A stretch of 64,000 bases of DNA, taken from contig NZ_JACXYX010000004.1 in the NCBI RefSeq assembly GCF_014779655.1, positions 1 through 64,000 of the forward strand, written 5' to 3'. The DNA is from Nocardioides ganghwensis. GTDB taxonomy: Bacteria > Actinomycetota > Actinomycetes > Propionibacteriales > Nocardioidaceae. Positions 23,803 through 33,098 of this stretch are shown here, in pieces (position 1 is the stretch's first letter; each line of letters starts with the position of its first letter). The position numbers and the translations under genes were made by a program. The notes under the pieces were generated by a model that saw only the letters and a program-made list of their open reading frames with translations, searched no databases and was not told where the DNA came from.

Positions 23803-24573
23803 TCATCCGCTCGTACGGCGACGGTAGGAGCGCATGGCGAGAGCGTAGGCCAGGACGAGCAGGCCGACGCACCAGGCGAGCGCGGTCCAGACGTCGTCGC
23901 CGAGCGGCTCCTCGGCGTAGAGGCGACGCAGGGTGTCGACGATCGAGGTCACCGGCTGGTGCTCGGCGAACCAGCGCACCGGGCCCGGCATGCCGTCGGT
24001 GGTCACGAAGGCGGAGCTCAGGAACGGCAGGAACAGCAGCGGGTAGGCGAACCCGCCCGCGCCGTCGGTCGACTTCGCCGTGAGGCCCGCGACCACCGCC
24101 AGCCAGGTCAGGGCGAGGGTGAAGACGACCATGATCCCCAGGACGCCCAGCCACGCGAGGAGCCCGGCGCCGGACCGGAAGCCCATCGCGACGGCGACCA
24201 GCACCACCAGCGCCAGCGAGACGAGGTTGGCCACCAGCGACGTCAGGACGTGCGCCCACAGGACCGCGGACCGCGCGATCGGCATGGAGCGGAGCCGGTC
24301 GAGGAAGCCGCTCTGCAGGTCGAGGAAGAGGCGGTAGGAGGTGTACGCGACCCCGGACGCGACCGTGATGAGCAGGATGCCAGGCAGCAGGTAGTCGACG
24401 TACGCCTCGCCGGGGCCGTCGCCGGTGTCGATGGCGCTGCCGAAGACGTAGACGAAGAGCAGCAGCATGGCGATCGGGGTGATCGCGGTGGTGATGATCG
24501 TGTCGGGGCTGCGCAGGACGTGGCGCAGCGAGCGCCGCGTCAGCACGACGGTGTCGGTCAGGACGGTGCTCAT
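23803..24573 (-). CDS. ABC-2 type exporter permease (DrrB-like)
   Basis: A 256-aa membrane protein with six hydrophobic segments. The N-terminus (LTRRSLRHVLRSPDTIITTAITPIAML) and the central FLDRLRSMPIARSAVLWAHVL are the DrrB-type ABC-2 signatures. Near the end is the extracellular loop FAEHQPVTSIVDTLRRLY. The start overlaps the ATPase stop by 4 nt. Together with that ATPase it forms a drug- or lipid-export complex in the cytoplasmic membrane; the substrate is unknown. Confidence 0.9.
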   Translation of the reverse strand: MSTVLTDTVVLTRRSLRHVLRSPDTIITTAITPIAMLLLFVYVFGSAIDTGDGPGEAYVDYLLPGILLITVASGVAYTSYRLFLDLQSGFLDRLRSMPIARSAVLWAHVLTSLVANLVSLALVVLVAVAMGFRSGAGLLAWLGVLGIMVVFTLALTWLAVVAGLTAKSTDGAGGFAYPLLFLPFLSSAFVTTDGMPGPVRWFAEHQPVTSIVDTLRRLYAEEPLGDDVWTALAWCVGLLVLAYALAMRSYRRRTSG

Positions 24574-25352
24574 GACGCGCTCCCGACCACGGAGAGGAAG
24601 ATCTCCTCGAGCGAGGGCCGCTTCTCGACGTACTCGACTCTCGCTGGCGGCAGGAGTGCCTTCAGCTCCTCGAGGGTGCCCTCGACGATGATGCGGCCGC
24701 CGTGGAGGATCGAGATCCGGTCGGCGAGCTGCTCGGCCTCCTCGAGGTGCTGCGTGGTGAGGAGGATGGTCGTCCCCTGTGCGGCGAGCTCGCGCACGGT
24801 CCGCCAGACCTCGATCCGGGCCTCGGGGTCGAGGCCCGTCGTGGGCTCGTCGAGGAAGAGCACCGACGGGTCGCCGACCAGGCTCATCGCGATGTCGAGC
24901 CGGCGCCGCATGCCGCCGCTGTAGGTCGCCGCCCGCCGGTCGCCGGCCTCGGTCAGGCCGAAGCGCGCGAGCATGGTGTCGGCGGTGGCTGCCGGGTCCG
25001 CGATGTGGCGGAGCTGGCCGACCAGCACCAGGTTCTCGTGGCCGGTGAGCACGTCGTCGACGGCGGTGAACTGCCCGGTCAGGCTGATCGCCTCGCGTAC
25101 GCGCGCCGGCTCGGTGGCCACGTCGTGCCCGTCGATGGCAGCGCGGCCGCCGTCGGGTCGCAGCAGGGTGGACAGGATCCTGATCGCGGTCGTCTTGCCG
25201 GCGCCGTTGGAGCCGAGGAGGGCGTGGACGCTGCCCGGCGCCACGGTCAGGTCCAGGCCGCGCAGGACCTCGTGGTCGCCGAAGGACTTGAGGAGCCCGA
25301 CGACCTCGATCGCGGGCGGGTGGGTGGGTGTGGCTCGTGGTTCGGTGGTCAT
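24570..25352 (-). CDS. ABC transporter ATP-binding protein (DrrA-like)
   Basis: A 260-aa ATPase with Walker A LLGSNGAGKTTAIRIL, Q-loop region SLTGQFTAVDDVLTGHENL, signature YSGGMRRRLDIAMSL, Walker B VLFLDEPTTGLD and switch LLTTQHLEEAEQLAD. The C-terminal tail (PPARVEYVEKRPSLEEIFLSVVG) matches DrrA drug exporters. It is the first gene of the exporter operon (ATPase, permease, MerR) and its promoter carries the MerR-type palindrome at 25368. Confidence 0.93.
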   Translation of the reverse strand: MTTEPRATPTHPPAIEVVGLLKSFGDHEVLRGLDLTVAPGSVHALLGSNGAGKTTAIRILSTLLRPDGGRAAIDGHDVATEPARVREAISLTGQFTAVDDVLTGHENLVLVGQLRHIADPAATADTMLARFGLTEAGDRRAATYSGGMRRRLDIAMSLVGDPSVLFLDEPTTGLDPEARIEVWRTVRELAAQGTTILLTTQHLEEAEQLADRISILHGGRIIVEGTLEELKALLPPARVEYVEKRPSLEEIFLSVVGSAS

Positions 25353-25367
25353 GCGTCGAGCGTGCAG

Positions 25368-25386
25368 CCTTGACGCTGCGTCAAGG
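25368..25386. promoter_or_regulatory. MerR-type operator in the exporter promoter (CCTTGACG-CTG-CGTCAAGG)
   Basis: A perfect 8-3-8 palindrome 16 nt upstream of the ATPase start. Both arms contain TTGACG, so one arm can double as the -35. This is the typical form of sites bound by MerR regulators encoded with DrrAB-like pumps. Confidence 0.82.
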
Positions 25387-25403
25387 TCAAGCGCCCAGCA
25401 CCG

Positions 25404-25511
25404 CTGGTCGAGGTGCGGCCAGCCCTCGGTGGTCGAGGTGCGAGCGAAACCCTTGCGATCCCGCCCCTCCGTCGTCGGTTGAGCAGGTCGCGCAGCGACC
25501 GTGTCGAAACC
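25404..25511. repeat. Cluster of Nocardioides-type dispersed intergenic repeats
   Basis: Two copies of GGTCGAGGTGCG (25406-25417 and 25431-25442) are followed by a hairpin-forming unit at 25477-25511. That unit begins GGTTGAGCAGG, has inner arms GGTCGC/GCGACC and ends GTGTCGAAACC. Units with this wording (GGTTGAGC...GTGTCGAAACC) are, to my knowledge, common dispersed repeats in Nocardioides-like genomes. The copies fill the gap between the exporter promoter and the DUF222 gene. Confidence 0.6.
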
Positions 25512-25569
25512 AGTCCAGATGCACTTCCAGCAAACATCCGCGGGCGCGGCCGTTGTCGGACCCGACGAC

Positions 25570-25575
25570 TACAAT
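25570..25575 (+). promoter_or_regulatory. -10 box TACAAT giving a leaderless mRNA for the DUF222 gene
   Basis: TACAAT ends 7 nt before the ATG at 25583, so transcription should begin at or next to the A of the start codon. No ribosome site is visible. No good -35 stands at the usual distance. Confidence 0.65.
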
Positions 25576-25582
25576 CGATCAC

Positions 25583-27038
25583 ATGCTCGACGAGCTGGCA
25601 GCCGGGGTACGAGGGGTCGCAGACGACCTCTCACCCGCTGGCGTGCTGTCCGCGATCCGCGAGCGCAAGGCCGCCGAGCACCGGGCTGCGGCCGACCAGC
25701 TCGTCCTTGCCGCCCGGTGGGCGGACCTGCACCCGCCGGAGTCGATCCACGACGTGGCGTCGTTCGCGGTGCCGGGGTGTGAGCACGAGGAGCCCATCGC
25801 GGGCGAGGGGGCGCCGTTGGTGGCGGAGTTCTGCGTGGCCGAGCTCGGCACCGTGCTCGGCATCTCGACCACGGCGGCGAAGAAGCTCATCGGCCACGCC
25901 CTCGAGCTGCGCCACCGACTGCCGCGGTTGTGGGAGCAGGTCCACACCGGCCGGGTGCCGGCGTGGCGGGCCCGCGCCGTCGCGGAGACCACCATCCACT
26001 CCTCGCCCCCACTGACGGCCGAGGCGGCGGGGTTCGTCGACTCCCAGGTCGCCGCCGTGGCCGGGCGGATCGGGCAGGCGCAGCTCGACCGCCTCGTCGC
26101 GGAGACGATCAGGCGCTACGACCTCGCCACCGCCGACCCCACGAAGGACCCCGAGGAGGGGTGGCAGCACGTCGACCCGCGTCACGTCACCGTGGACACC
26201 GACGACGTGCACTACGCCGGCACCCTGCACCTGGAGGCCGACCTCGACATCGCGGACGCCCTCGACCTCGACCGCGCCGTCGCGCACCACGCAGCAGTCC
26301 AGAAGGCCCTCGGCTCCACCGAGTCGCTGGACGTGCGGCGGGCCAAGGCGCTCGGGGACCTCGCCCGCACGCAGACCGCGCTCGACCTCCTGACCGGGAG
26401 GCCGGGCACGGACCGCGCCAGCGAGCCGCACCCGGACACCAGCAGAGAGGACCGAGTGGACTCCACCGACAACCTCCCGGCCGCGCGTGAGGTCGTCATC
26501 CACGCCCACTTCGACGCCAGCATGTCCGGTGACGCCACGGTGTTCGGTCCCACCGGACGCATGGAGAACGGCCAGCGACTCGTCCTCCTCGACCAGATCA
26601 AGTCCTGGTGCGCCGACTCCCGCACCAACGTGACCATCAAGCCCGTCATCGACCTCAACGCCCAGCTCACAGCGCAGGGCTACGCCATCCCCGACCGCAT
26701 TCGCGAGCAAGTCATCCTCCGCGACCGCACCTGCGTCTTCCCCTTGGTGCACCAGACCCGCCCGCGGCTGCGACATCGACCACATCACGCCGTTCGACCA
26801 CGACGCCGACGCCGACGGCAGGCCCCAACCCGGACCCACAAGGACCGACAACCTCGCCTGCCTGTGCCGGTTCCACCACCGGCTCAAGACCCACTCGCCC
26901 TGGCGATACGAGACGACCGCGTCCGGGGTGTTCGAGTGGACCAGCCCTCACGGGCACCGCTACCGCCGCGACCAGACCGGGACCACCGAGCTCGACCCAC
27001 CAGATCCGCCCGGCGTCCCGCAACCCAGACGACGATGA
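25583..27038 (+). pseudogene. DUF222 / HNH endonuclease gene (13E12-type) with a one-base frameshift
   Basis: The first 387 codons read as a DUF222 protein (AAARWADLHPP-type N-domain, LGISTTAAKKLIGHALELRHRLP, RDRTCVFP at the end). At about 26744 the sequence CCCCTTGG carries one T too many. Moving to the next frame at 26745 restores WCTRPARGCDIDHITPFDHD and NLACLCRFHHRLKTH, the HNH motif, and ends at 27038. In the original frame translation continues with unrelated sequence to 27151 and loses the nuclease. The mutation may be real or a sequencing error. Genes of this family are multicopy in Actinobacteria and of unclear function. Confidence 0.82.
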
Positions 27039-27049
27039 CCCCGCCCCAC

Positions 27050-27077
27050 ACCCCGCCAGAGCATGTATCGGCGGGGT
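27050..27077 (+). terminator. Hairpin downstream of the DUF222 gene
   Basis: ACCCCGCC and GGCGGGGT form an 8-bp stem with a 12-nt loop, 12 nt after the restored DUF222/HNH stop. There is no U-tract. The following gene has its own -10 box. Confidence 0.55.
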
Positions 27078-27171
27078 CACAGGCACGTCCTGACCTCAAA
27101 GCGAGCCGATGCTTACGTCCCCTCAACGCGAGATGCGTGCGGTCAGGCTGAGCTCGGTCTACGGTGCGGCC

Positions 27172-27450
27172 GTGGCCCCGACCGACGACCAGCCGATGGA
27201 CCGTCCCTGCGAGGACTGCGGTGCAGCGATGATCACTGGGCTCGAGCCGATCACGGCCGGCGATCCGGATCTGAGCGCGAGGGGAGTGTCCGTGATCGGA
27301 AGCGAGTGGTGCACCAACACGGACTGCTCGTCCAACCACGCTGTACCCGGTCTCTGGCGGGTCGGTGTGAATGACTACACCTGCAAGGTGTGCGGCGAGC
27401 GGTTGCGTACGCCCATGGACGAGGTCGTCGCACATCGCCGGATGCACTGA
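27172..27450 (+). CDS. Small cysteine-rich (zinc-ribbon-like) protein
   Basis: A 92-aa protein with three Cys clusters, RPCEDCGAAM, WCTNTDCSSNH and YTCKVCGERL, and a C-terminal H-R-R-M-H. It looks like a double zinc ribbon. The GTG at 27172 is chosen because a TACGGT -10 hexamer (27160-27165) lies 6 nt before it (leaderless); a frame extending to an ATG at 27109 is less likely. I recognise no named family. It stands alone, and DNA/RNA binding or protein binding would be speculation. Confidence 0.65.
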   Translation: MAPTDDQPMDRPCEDCGAAMITGLEPITAGDPDLSARGVSVIGSEWCTNTDCSSNHAVPGLWRVGVNDYTCKVCGERLRTPMDEVVAHRRMH

Positions 27451-27514
27451 TCGGCTGCAGCCCGGGCATCGCAGCAGTGGCACAGCGCACGGCCCGCTCG
27501 GCGACCGTTCCCGC

Positions 27515-28492
27515 TCAGGGACGCAGGAGCACCTTGCCGCGCCGCCCGGGCTCGCCGTTGGCGCGGGCCGCGTCGGCGATATCGTCGAGACCGTAGACTT
27601 TCTCCACGGGCAGGGTCAGCGCCCCGGAGCCGATGCCCGTGACGAGCTCGCCCATGAGCGCGGCGCGCTTCTCGCGTGACATCGCGGCGAACACCTTGCT
27701 GCCCCAGAAGCCCTTGATCGACACCTGCTTGAAGATCACGTCGCCCGAGGAGATCTCCAGCGTCGGGGAGGCCATCGCGCCGAAGACGACGAGCACGCCG
27801 TCGTCGGCGAGCAGCGACACCACGTCACCCGCGGCGCTGCCCCCGACCGAGTCGACGCCCGCGACGATCGGGGCGTCGCCCACGATCTCGCGCACGCGGT
27901 CGCGCCAGCCGTCGTCGTCGGTCGCGACGACCCGCTCGATGCCCTGCTCGCGCAGCTCCTCGACGCCGTCGGTGCGACGGACGAGGCCCAGGACGTGGAC
28001 GCCGCGGGCAGCGGCGAGCTGCGCGACGAGCCGGCCGACCGCGCCGTTGGCGGCGTTCTGCACGATCCAGTCGCCCTCGGACACCTCGAGGAAGTCGAGC
28101 AGCGCGATCGCGCTGAACGGCATCGACACCAGCTGCGATGCCGCCTCGTCGCTCACCTGGTCGGGCACCGGCACGAGCCCGGCCGCAGGTGCCACGATCA
28201 GCTCGGCCCACGCGCCGAAGCTGCCGCCGGTCGCGACCCGCTGGCCCACCGTCAGCCCGTCCACGCCCTCACCCAGCGCCTCGACCACGCCCACCGCCTC
28301 GGTGCCCGCGCGGGCCGGCATCTCGGGCTTGAAGCCGTAGCTGCCGCGCACCGTCCAGAGGTCGTGGTTGTGGATGGGGGAGAGCAGCACCCGGACGAGC
28401 ACCTCGCCCGGACCGGGCTGCGGGTCGGGGACCTCCTGGACCGAGAGGACCTCGGCCGGGTCGCCGAACCGGGGCTGGACGAGTGCGCGCAT
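27515..28492 (-). CDS. Zinc-binding-dehydrogenase / quinone-oxidoreductase family protein (MDR, zinc-free type)
   Basis: A 325-aa NADPH-dependent MDR enzyme. IHNHDLWTVRGSYGFKPEMPARAGTEAVGVVEALG is typical of the QOR/MECR-like group. NAANGAVGRLVAQLAAARG near residue 143 is the nucleotide-binding turn, and GVDSVGGSAAGDVVSLL follows. The zinc-binding cysteines of alcohol dehydrogenases are absent. Likely reactions are reduction of quinones or alpha,beta-unsaturated carbonyls. It is monocistronic, with no diagnostic neighbour. Confidence 0.86.
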   Translation of the reverse strand: MRALVQPRFGDPAEVLSVQEVPDPQPGPGEVLVRVLLSPIHNHDLWTVRGSYGFKPEMPARAGTEAVGVVEALGEGVDGLTVGQRVATGGSFGAWAELIVAPAAGLVPVPDQVSDEAASQLVSMPFSAIALLDFLEVSEGDWIVQNAANGAVGRLVAQLAAARGVHVLGLVRRTDGVEELREQGIERVVATDDDGWRDRVREIVGDAPIVAGVDSVGGSAAGDVVSLLADDGVLVVFGAMASPTLEISSGDVIFKQVSIKGFWGSKVFAAMSREKRAALMGELVTGIGSGALTLPVEKVYGLDDIADAARANGEPGRRGKVLLRP

Positions 28493-28605
28493 GACAGGAC
28501 CTTCCGTCGGGGATTCACGTACGTCCGGCCCAACGGGGCGCGGACGACCACTATGCCCGTACGCCGGAAGATGAGGGCGAGGTCACGCCGGGCACACTGG
28601 TGGAC

Positions 28606-28872
28606 ATGCCAGATCCCGGCGCCGCCGACGTGGACCGACGTCTCGAGTCGGCCATCCTCGACCTGCTCGCCCAGCGCGCCCGTACGGCGACCATCTGCCC
28701 GTCGGACGCCGCCCGCGCGGTGGGCGACGAGGAGTCCTGGCGGGACCTGATGGAGCCGGCCCGACGGGCGGCCCGGCGCCTCGTCGACCGCGGGGAGGTC
28801 GAGATCACCCAGGCCGGTCACGTGGTCGACCCCTCGACGGCGAAGGGCCCCATCCGCATCCGGCGGCGCTGA
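28606..28872 (+). CDS. DUF3253 domain protein
   Basis: An 88-aa protein with a winged-helix-like DUF3253 layout: LESAILDLLAQRARTATICPSDAARAVGDEESWRDLMEPARRAARRLVDRGEVEITQAG. The wording 'CPSDAARAVG...W..LM...R..A..L...G' is the family pattern, function unknown. The ATG at 28606 follows a CACACT hexamer by 7 nt; a GTG two codons earlier is also possible. It converges with the next gene with 4 nt between stops. Confidence 0.8.
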   Translation: MPDPGAADVDRRLESAILDLLAQRARTATICPSDAARAVGDEESWRDLMEPARRAARRLVDRGEVEITQAGHVVDPSTAKGPIRIRRR

Positions 28873-28876
28873 GCCG

Positions 28877-29170
28877 TCACTCCTCGAAGAGCCGGTCCTC
28901 GGCCTCCGCCGAGGTGACCTCCAACCTCAGGGCCAGCACCTTGTCGGGAGGCAGCCCGAGCCGGGCGAGGATGACCTGCACCTGCGGCCGCACCCAGGCG
29001 TACGACTCCACCGCCACCCGGCCGGCCTCGGTGGCCGTCCGGATCCAGACCACGGGCGTGCCCGCGCGGTCGGGCAGCCAGTGCGCCCCGAGCACGCCGG
29101 CGGGACCGAGGGAGGCGACGATCGGCAGCATCGCCGCGTCAGCCGCCCGGCGCTCCTGGTCCTCCGTCAC
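28877..29170 (-). CDS. Hypothetical protein downstream of selO
   Basis: A 97-aa alpha/beta protein containing ILARLGLPPDKVLALRLEVTSAEAEDRLFEE and a central PVVWIRTATEAGRVAVESYAWVRPQVQ, with no signal peptide or membrane helix. It starts (GTG 29170) 18 nt after the selO stop, so both are probably on one mRNA. I do not recognise a family. Confidence 0.62.
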   Translation of the reverse strand: MTEDQERRAADAAMLPIVASLGPAGVLGAHWLPDRAGTPVVWIRTATEAGRVAVESYAWVRPQVQVILARLGLPPDKVLALRLEVTSAEAEDRLFEE

Positions 29171-29188
29171 GTCGTCACGCCGGTCCGC

Positions 29189-30649
29189 CTACGTGCCGCA
29201 GAAGGTCTGGTAGCCGGCGAAGGAGTCCGGGGCCGGCTCGGCGTAGCGCTCCAGTCCGGGGCGCTCGTCGTAGGGTGCGGAGACGACCGCGAGCAACCGG
29301 TCGAAGGGCTCGAGGTCACCGGCGGTCGCCGCGTCGAGCGCCTCCTCCACGAGGTGGTTGCGGGGGACGTACGCCGGGTTGACCCGGTCCATCGCGGCGG
29401 CGTGGGGCCCCACGGCCAGCCAGCGCTCGGCCCACGCGTCGAAGCCGGCGAGGTCGAGGAACATCCCGCGTGCCGGCTCGGCGTCGCCCCGGGCTGCCGC
29501 GCCGAGGCTGCGGAAGAACGACGTGTGGTCGACGTGGTCGGTCTGCACCAGGGCGAGGAGGTCCGCGACGAGGGTGGACGCCACCGCGTCGTCGAGCCCC
29601 TCGGGGAGCCCGAGCTTGGCGCGCATCCCGGCCGACCACGCGGCGGAGTAGCGCTCGCGGAAGGCGCCGAGCGCCTCGACCGCCAGCGCCACGGCGGCGT
29701 CCTGCTCGTCGGCGACCAGGGGGAGCAGCGCCTCGGCGAGGCGCGCGAGGTTCCACTCGGCGACGACCGGCTGGTTGCCGTACGCGTAGCGCCCGCCGGT
29801 GTCGATCGAGCTGTAGACGGTGGCGGGGTCGAACGCGTCCATGAAGGCGCAGGGGCCGTAGTCGATGGTCTCGCCCGAGATCGTCATGTTGTCGGTGTTC
29901 ATCACGCCGTGGACGAAGCCGACGAGCATCCACCGCGCGATGAGCTCGGCCTGGGTCGCGACGACGGCCTCGAAGAGGGCGAGGGCGGGGTTGTCCGCCT
30001 CGGCGGCCTGCGGGTGGTGCCTGGCGATCGCGTGGTCGGTGAGCCGGCGCAGCAGGTCGAGGTCGTCCGTGGCGCGGGCGTACTGGAAGCTCCCCACGCG
30101 CAGGTGGCTGCTCGCGACCCGCGCCAGCACCGCGCCAGGCAGCACGGTCTCGCGCTGCACGGCACGGCCCGTCGCGACGACCGCGAGGCTGCGGGTGGTC
30201 GGGATGCCGAGGGCGTGCATGGCCTCGCTGACCAGGTGCTCGCGGAGCATCGGCCCGACCACGGCGAGCCCGTCGCCGCCGCGGGAGAAGGGCGTACGGC
30301 CGGAGCCCTTGAGGTGCAGGTCGCGCACCCGGCCGGAGGAGTCCACCAGCTCACCGAGCAGGAGGGCGCGCCCGTCGCCGAGCCGCGGCGAGTAGCCGCC
30401 GAACTGGTGCCCGGCGTACGCCTGCGCGACCGGCGTCGCTCCCTCCGGCGGGCGGGTGCCGGTCAGCAGGCCGAGGCCGTCGCCCCGCAGCCAGCCGGCG
30501 TCGAGCCCGAGCTCGTCGGCGAGCTGCTCGTTGAGCACGAGCAGCCGCGGCTCGGGGGTGTCCACGGCCTGCCACGGCAGGGCCAGCTCGGGGAGCTCGC
30601 GGGCGAAGCGGGCGTCCAGGGCGAGCGTCGAGGCGGGGGCGGGGGTCAC
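29189..30649 (-). CDS. selO: Protein adenylyltransferase SelO (YdiU family)
   Basis: A 486-aa pseudokinase-fold enzyme that transfers AMP to protein hydroxyl groups and is linked to redox stress. Landmarks are [17 protein letters not shown] near residue 80, [49 protein letters not shown] near 110-165, and [28 protein letters not shown] near 240. The last residues are QTFCGT, with a cysteine near the end, as in many family members where selenocysteine occurs in eukaryotes. A TATCGT -10 box lies 7 nt before the GTG start, implying a leaderless mRNA. Confidence 0.93.
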   Translation of the reverse strand: MTPAPASTLALDARFARELPELALPWQAVDTPEPRLLVLNEQLADELGLDAGWLRGDGLGLLTGTRPPEGATPVAQAYAGHQFGGYSPRLGDGRALLLGELVDSSGRVRDLHLKGSGRTPFSRGGDGLAVVGPMLREHLVSEAMHALGIPTTRSLAVVATGRAVQRETVLPGAVLARVASSHLRVGSFQYARATDDLDLLRRLTDHAIARHHPQAAEADNPALALFEAVVATQAELIARWMLVGFVHGVMNTDNMTISGETIDYGPCAFMDAFDPATVYSSIDTGGRYAYGNQPVVAEWNLARLAEALLPLVADEQDAAVALAVEALGAFRERYSAAWSAGMRAKLGLPEGLDDAVASTLVADLLALVQTDHVDHTSFFRSLGAAARGDAEPARGMFLDLAGFDAWAERWLAVGPHAAAMDRVNPAYVPRNHLVEEALDAATAGDLEPFDRLLAVVSAPYDERPGLERYAEPAPDSFAGYQTFCGT

Positions 30650-30697
30650 CCTCTCGACGATACGTGGCGGGCGGAGGGCCGGCGGACGGGACGAGCC

Positions 30698-32263
30698 TCA
30701 GCTCCCGCCGGCGGGGAGTGCCTCGAGCATGATGTCGGGGTTGTCGCGGGCGGTGACCTGCGCGCGCCACTGGTCGACGAAGAGGGCCAGGCGGGTGCCG
30801 TCGCTGCGCTCGAGCACCTCGACGCCGCGCTTGCCCGCCAGGGCGGCGGCGCCGGCCGCGTCGGTGCGCCGGGCGACCTGGTAGTCGAGGCGGGAGAACC
30901 GGATGGGGGAGTTGAACTCGTTGGTCATCCGGTCCTCGACGACCTCGAACTGCATGGGGCCCACGGCCGCGAGCACGGGGTTCTGGTCGCCGCGCAGGTC
31001 CGAGCGCAGCACCTGCACCACGCCCTCCTGGTCGAGCTGCTCGATGCCGCGGCGGAACTGCTTGTAGCGACCGATGTCGCCCGCGCTGGCGGTGACGAAG
31101 TGCTCCGGCGCGAAGCTCGGGACGGGCGGGTACTCGATCGGGTCGCCGACGTAGACGGTGTCGCCCACGCGCAGTGCCTGGGCGTTGACGAAGCCGATGA
31201 TGTCGCCGGGCTCGGCGCTCTCGACGGCGGCGGTGTCGCGGCCGAAGACCGACTGGGCGAACTTCGTCGCGAACGGCCGGCCGCTGCCCGCGTGGGTGAC
31301 GACCATGCCGCGCTCGAAGGTGCCCGACACGACGCGGGCATAGGCCAGACGGTCGCGGTGGGCGTTGTTCATGCCCGACTGCACCTTGAAGACGAAGGCG
31401 CTGAAGTCGTCCTCGACCTTGCGCACGGACCCGTCGACGCCCTCGGTCGGGCTGGGGTCGGGCGCGATGTCGAGCAGCAGGTCGAGCAGCTGGGCGACGC
31501 CGAAGTTCTGCAGGGCCGAGGCGAACATGACCGGCGTGGTCTCACCGGCCAGGAAGCGGTCCTGGTCGTGGTCGGCCTCGTCGAGCTCGAGCAGCTCGTG
31601 CTCCTCGACCGCGGTCGCCCAGGCGAGCGCGTCGGCCGGCTCGACCTCGTCGGGGGCCATCCGGCGCTCGGGAGCCCGGGTCGCGCCGCCCGCGGTGCGG
31701 GTGTACTTCACGAACTCCCCGGTGCGCCGGTCGAGCACGCCGCGGAAGTCGCCGGCCTCGCCCACGGGCCAGGTCAGGGGAGTGGGCCGCAACCGGATCT
31801 TCTCCTGGATCAGGTCCATCAGCTCGAGGGCCGACAGTCCTGGCCGGTCCCACTTGTTGATGACCGTCATGACCGGGATGCCACGAAGCGCGCAGACCTT
31901 GAACAGCTTGAGGGTCTGCGGCTCGAGCCCCTTGCCGGCGTCGACCAGCATGACCGCGGAGTCGACCGCGGACAGCACGCGGTAGGTGTCCTCGGAGAAG
32001 TCGCTGTGGCCGGGTGTGTCGACGAGGTTGATCACGTGGTCGCGGTAGACGAACTGCAGCGCCGCGGACGTGATCGAGATGCCGCGGGCCTTCTCCATCG
32101 CCATCCAGTCCGACACGGTCGCGCGCCGGTCGCCCTTGCCGTGGACCGCACCGGCCTCGGTGATGACCCGCGCGTGCAGCGCGAGCGCCTCGGTGAGGGT
32201 GGACTTGCCCGCGTCGGGGTGGCTGATGACGGCGAACGTACGGCGGGGGCGGGTGTCGGGCAC
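30698..32263 (-). CDS. prfC: Peptide chain release factor 3
   Basis: A 521-aa translational GTPase that recycles RF1/RF2 after termination. G1 is SHPDAGKSTL near residue 14, with switch I KARGISITSAALQF. G3 is DTPGHSDF near 77 and G4 is NKWD near 131. The RF3-specific C-terminal region with QFEVVEDRMTNEFNSPIRF is present. Length matches the family. A TAGATT -10 box sits 6 nt before the GTG start (leaderless). It is separate from selO by a 48-nt gap. Confidence 0.95.
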   Translation of the reverse strand: MPDTRPRRTFAVISHPDAGKSTLTEALALHARVITEAGAVHGKGDRRATVSDWMAMEKARGISITSAALQFVYRDHVINLVDTPGHSDFSEDTYRVLSAVDSAVMLVDAGKGLEPQTLKLFKVCALRGIPVMTVINKWDRPGLSALELMDLIQEKIRLRPTPLTWPVGEAGDFRGVLDRRTGEFVKYTRTAGGATRAPERRMAPDEVEPADALAWATAVEEHELLELDEADHDQDRFLAGETTPVMFASALQNFGVAQLLDLLLDIAPDPSPTEGVDGSVRKVEDDFSAFVFKVQSGMNNAHRDRLAYARVVSGTFERGMVVTHAGSGRPFATKFAQSVFGRDTAAVESAEPGDIIGFVNAQALRVGDTVYVGDPIEYPPVPSFAPEHFVTASAGDIGRYKQFRRGIEQLDQEGVVQVLRSDLRGDQNPVLAAVGPMQFEVVEDRMTNEFNSPIRFSRLDYQVARRTDAAGAAALAGKRGVEVLERSDGTRLALFVDQWRAQVTARDNPDIMLEALPAGGS

Positions 32264-32330
32264 CGCGTGAATCTACCGGGAGCGAGGCCCGAGGCGTGCT
32301 TCATGGCCGACGCGTGTGGGGGTCCTCACG

Positions 32331-33029
32331 TCACTCGTCGTGCAGCCCGACGACGACGCGCGCCAGCCGGACGACCGGGATGCCGGCGCGGACGGCGGCG
32401 TCCTCGAGCTGTGCCCGCGCCTCTTCCACCGGGATCTCCCGCTGTGCGGCGATGATGCCGGTGGCCGCGTCGAGCACCGCCCGCTGCTCGAGCCGATCGG
32501 GCGCGTGCCGTGCCGAGGTGCGGGTCGAGAAGGAGAGGTCGGCGTTGGTGACCGCACCGGGAGCCCACGCCCCGAAGACGCGCGCCAGTCGCTCGTGCCT
32601 GTCCACGAAGGTGTCCGGGGCGGCTCCGTAGAGGTTCACGGTCGCGACGACCTCGGCGTCCCGCACCACGGGGAGGGTGAGGGTGCTGTGGATGCCCGCC
32701 GCGGCGCTCGCCCGGGCGAACTCCCGCCACCGGGGCTCGCTGAGCAGGCCGTCGGGCGAGGTGGCGATGCCGTGACCGAGGTCGATGGCGTCGACGCACG
32801 GACCGCTGGCGACGTACTGCACCGCGTCCAGCGTTGCGATCTCCTCGTCGGTCGCCACCAGCGTGAACGTGGCGTCGAGCTCACGGGAGGCGAGGCTCAC
32901 GCCGACCAGCCCCGGCGCCACCTCGCGGGCCCGTTCGGCGGTCTTGAGCAGGCGATCCCTCAGCTCGAGGTCGTCGATGGAGGCGTCGAGCTCGTCGAGC
33001 GCCTGGAGGGTCTCGGGGATGGGTTCCAC
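32331..33029 (-). CDS. GAF domain protein with ANTAR-like C-terminus
   Basis: A 232-aa cytoplasmic sensor. Residues about 40-165 form a GAF fold (SLASRELDATFTLVATDEEIATLDAVQYVASGPCVDAI, STLTLPVVRDAEVVATVNLYG). Residues about 175-230 form an ANTAR-like three-helix RNA-binding unit (RAVLDAATGIIAAQREIPVEEARAQLEDAAVRAGIPVVRLARVV). ANTAR domains act by antitermination on RNA hairpins. It is one of two adjacent GAF-ANTAR genes. Confidence 0.82.
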   Translation of the reverse strand: MEPIPETLQALDELDASIDDLELRDRLLKTAERAREVAPGLVGVSLASRELDATFTLVATDEEIATLDAVQYVASGPCVDAIDLGHGIATSPDGLLSEPRWREFARASAAAGIHSTLTLPVVRDAEVVATVNLYGAAPDTFVDRHERLARVFGAWAPGAVTNADLSFSTRTSARHAPDRLEQRAVLDAATGIIAAQREIPVEEARAQLEDAAVRAGIPVVRLARVVVGLHDE

Positions 33030-33098
33030 GATCGTCCGTACCCGCGAGCGCGCGCCCCATCCCCGGGTGCCCGTGGCTCGGCGGTGACAGGTGACCTG

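Noticed and set aside
29081..32455. Long plus-strand frame (over 1100 codons) across selO and prfC
   Set aside because: Shadow of the two minus-strand genes with no recognisable motif.
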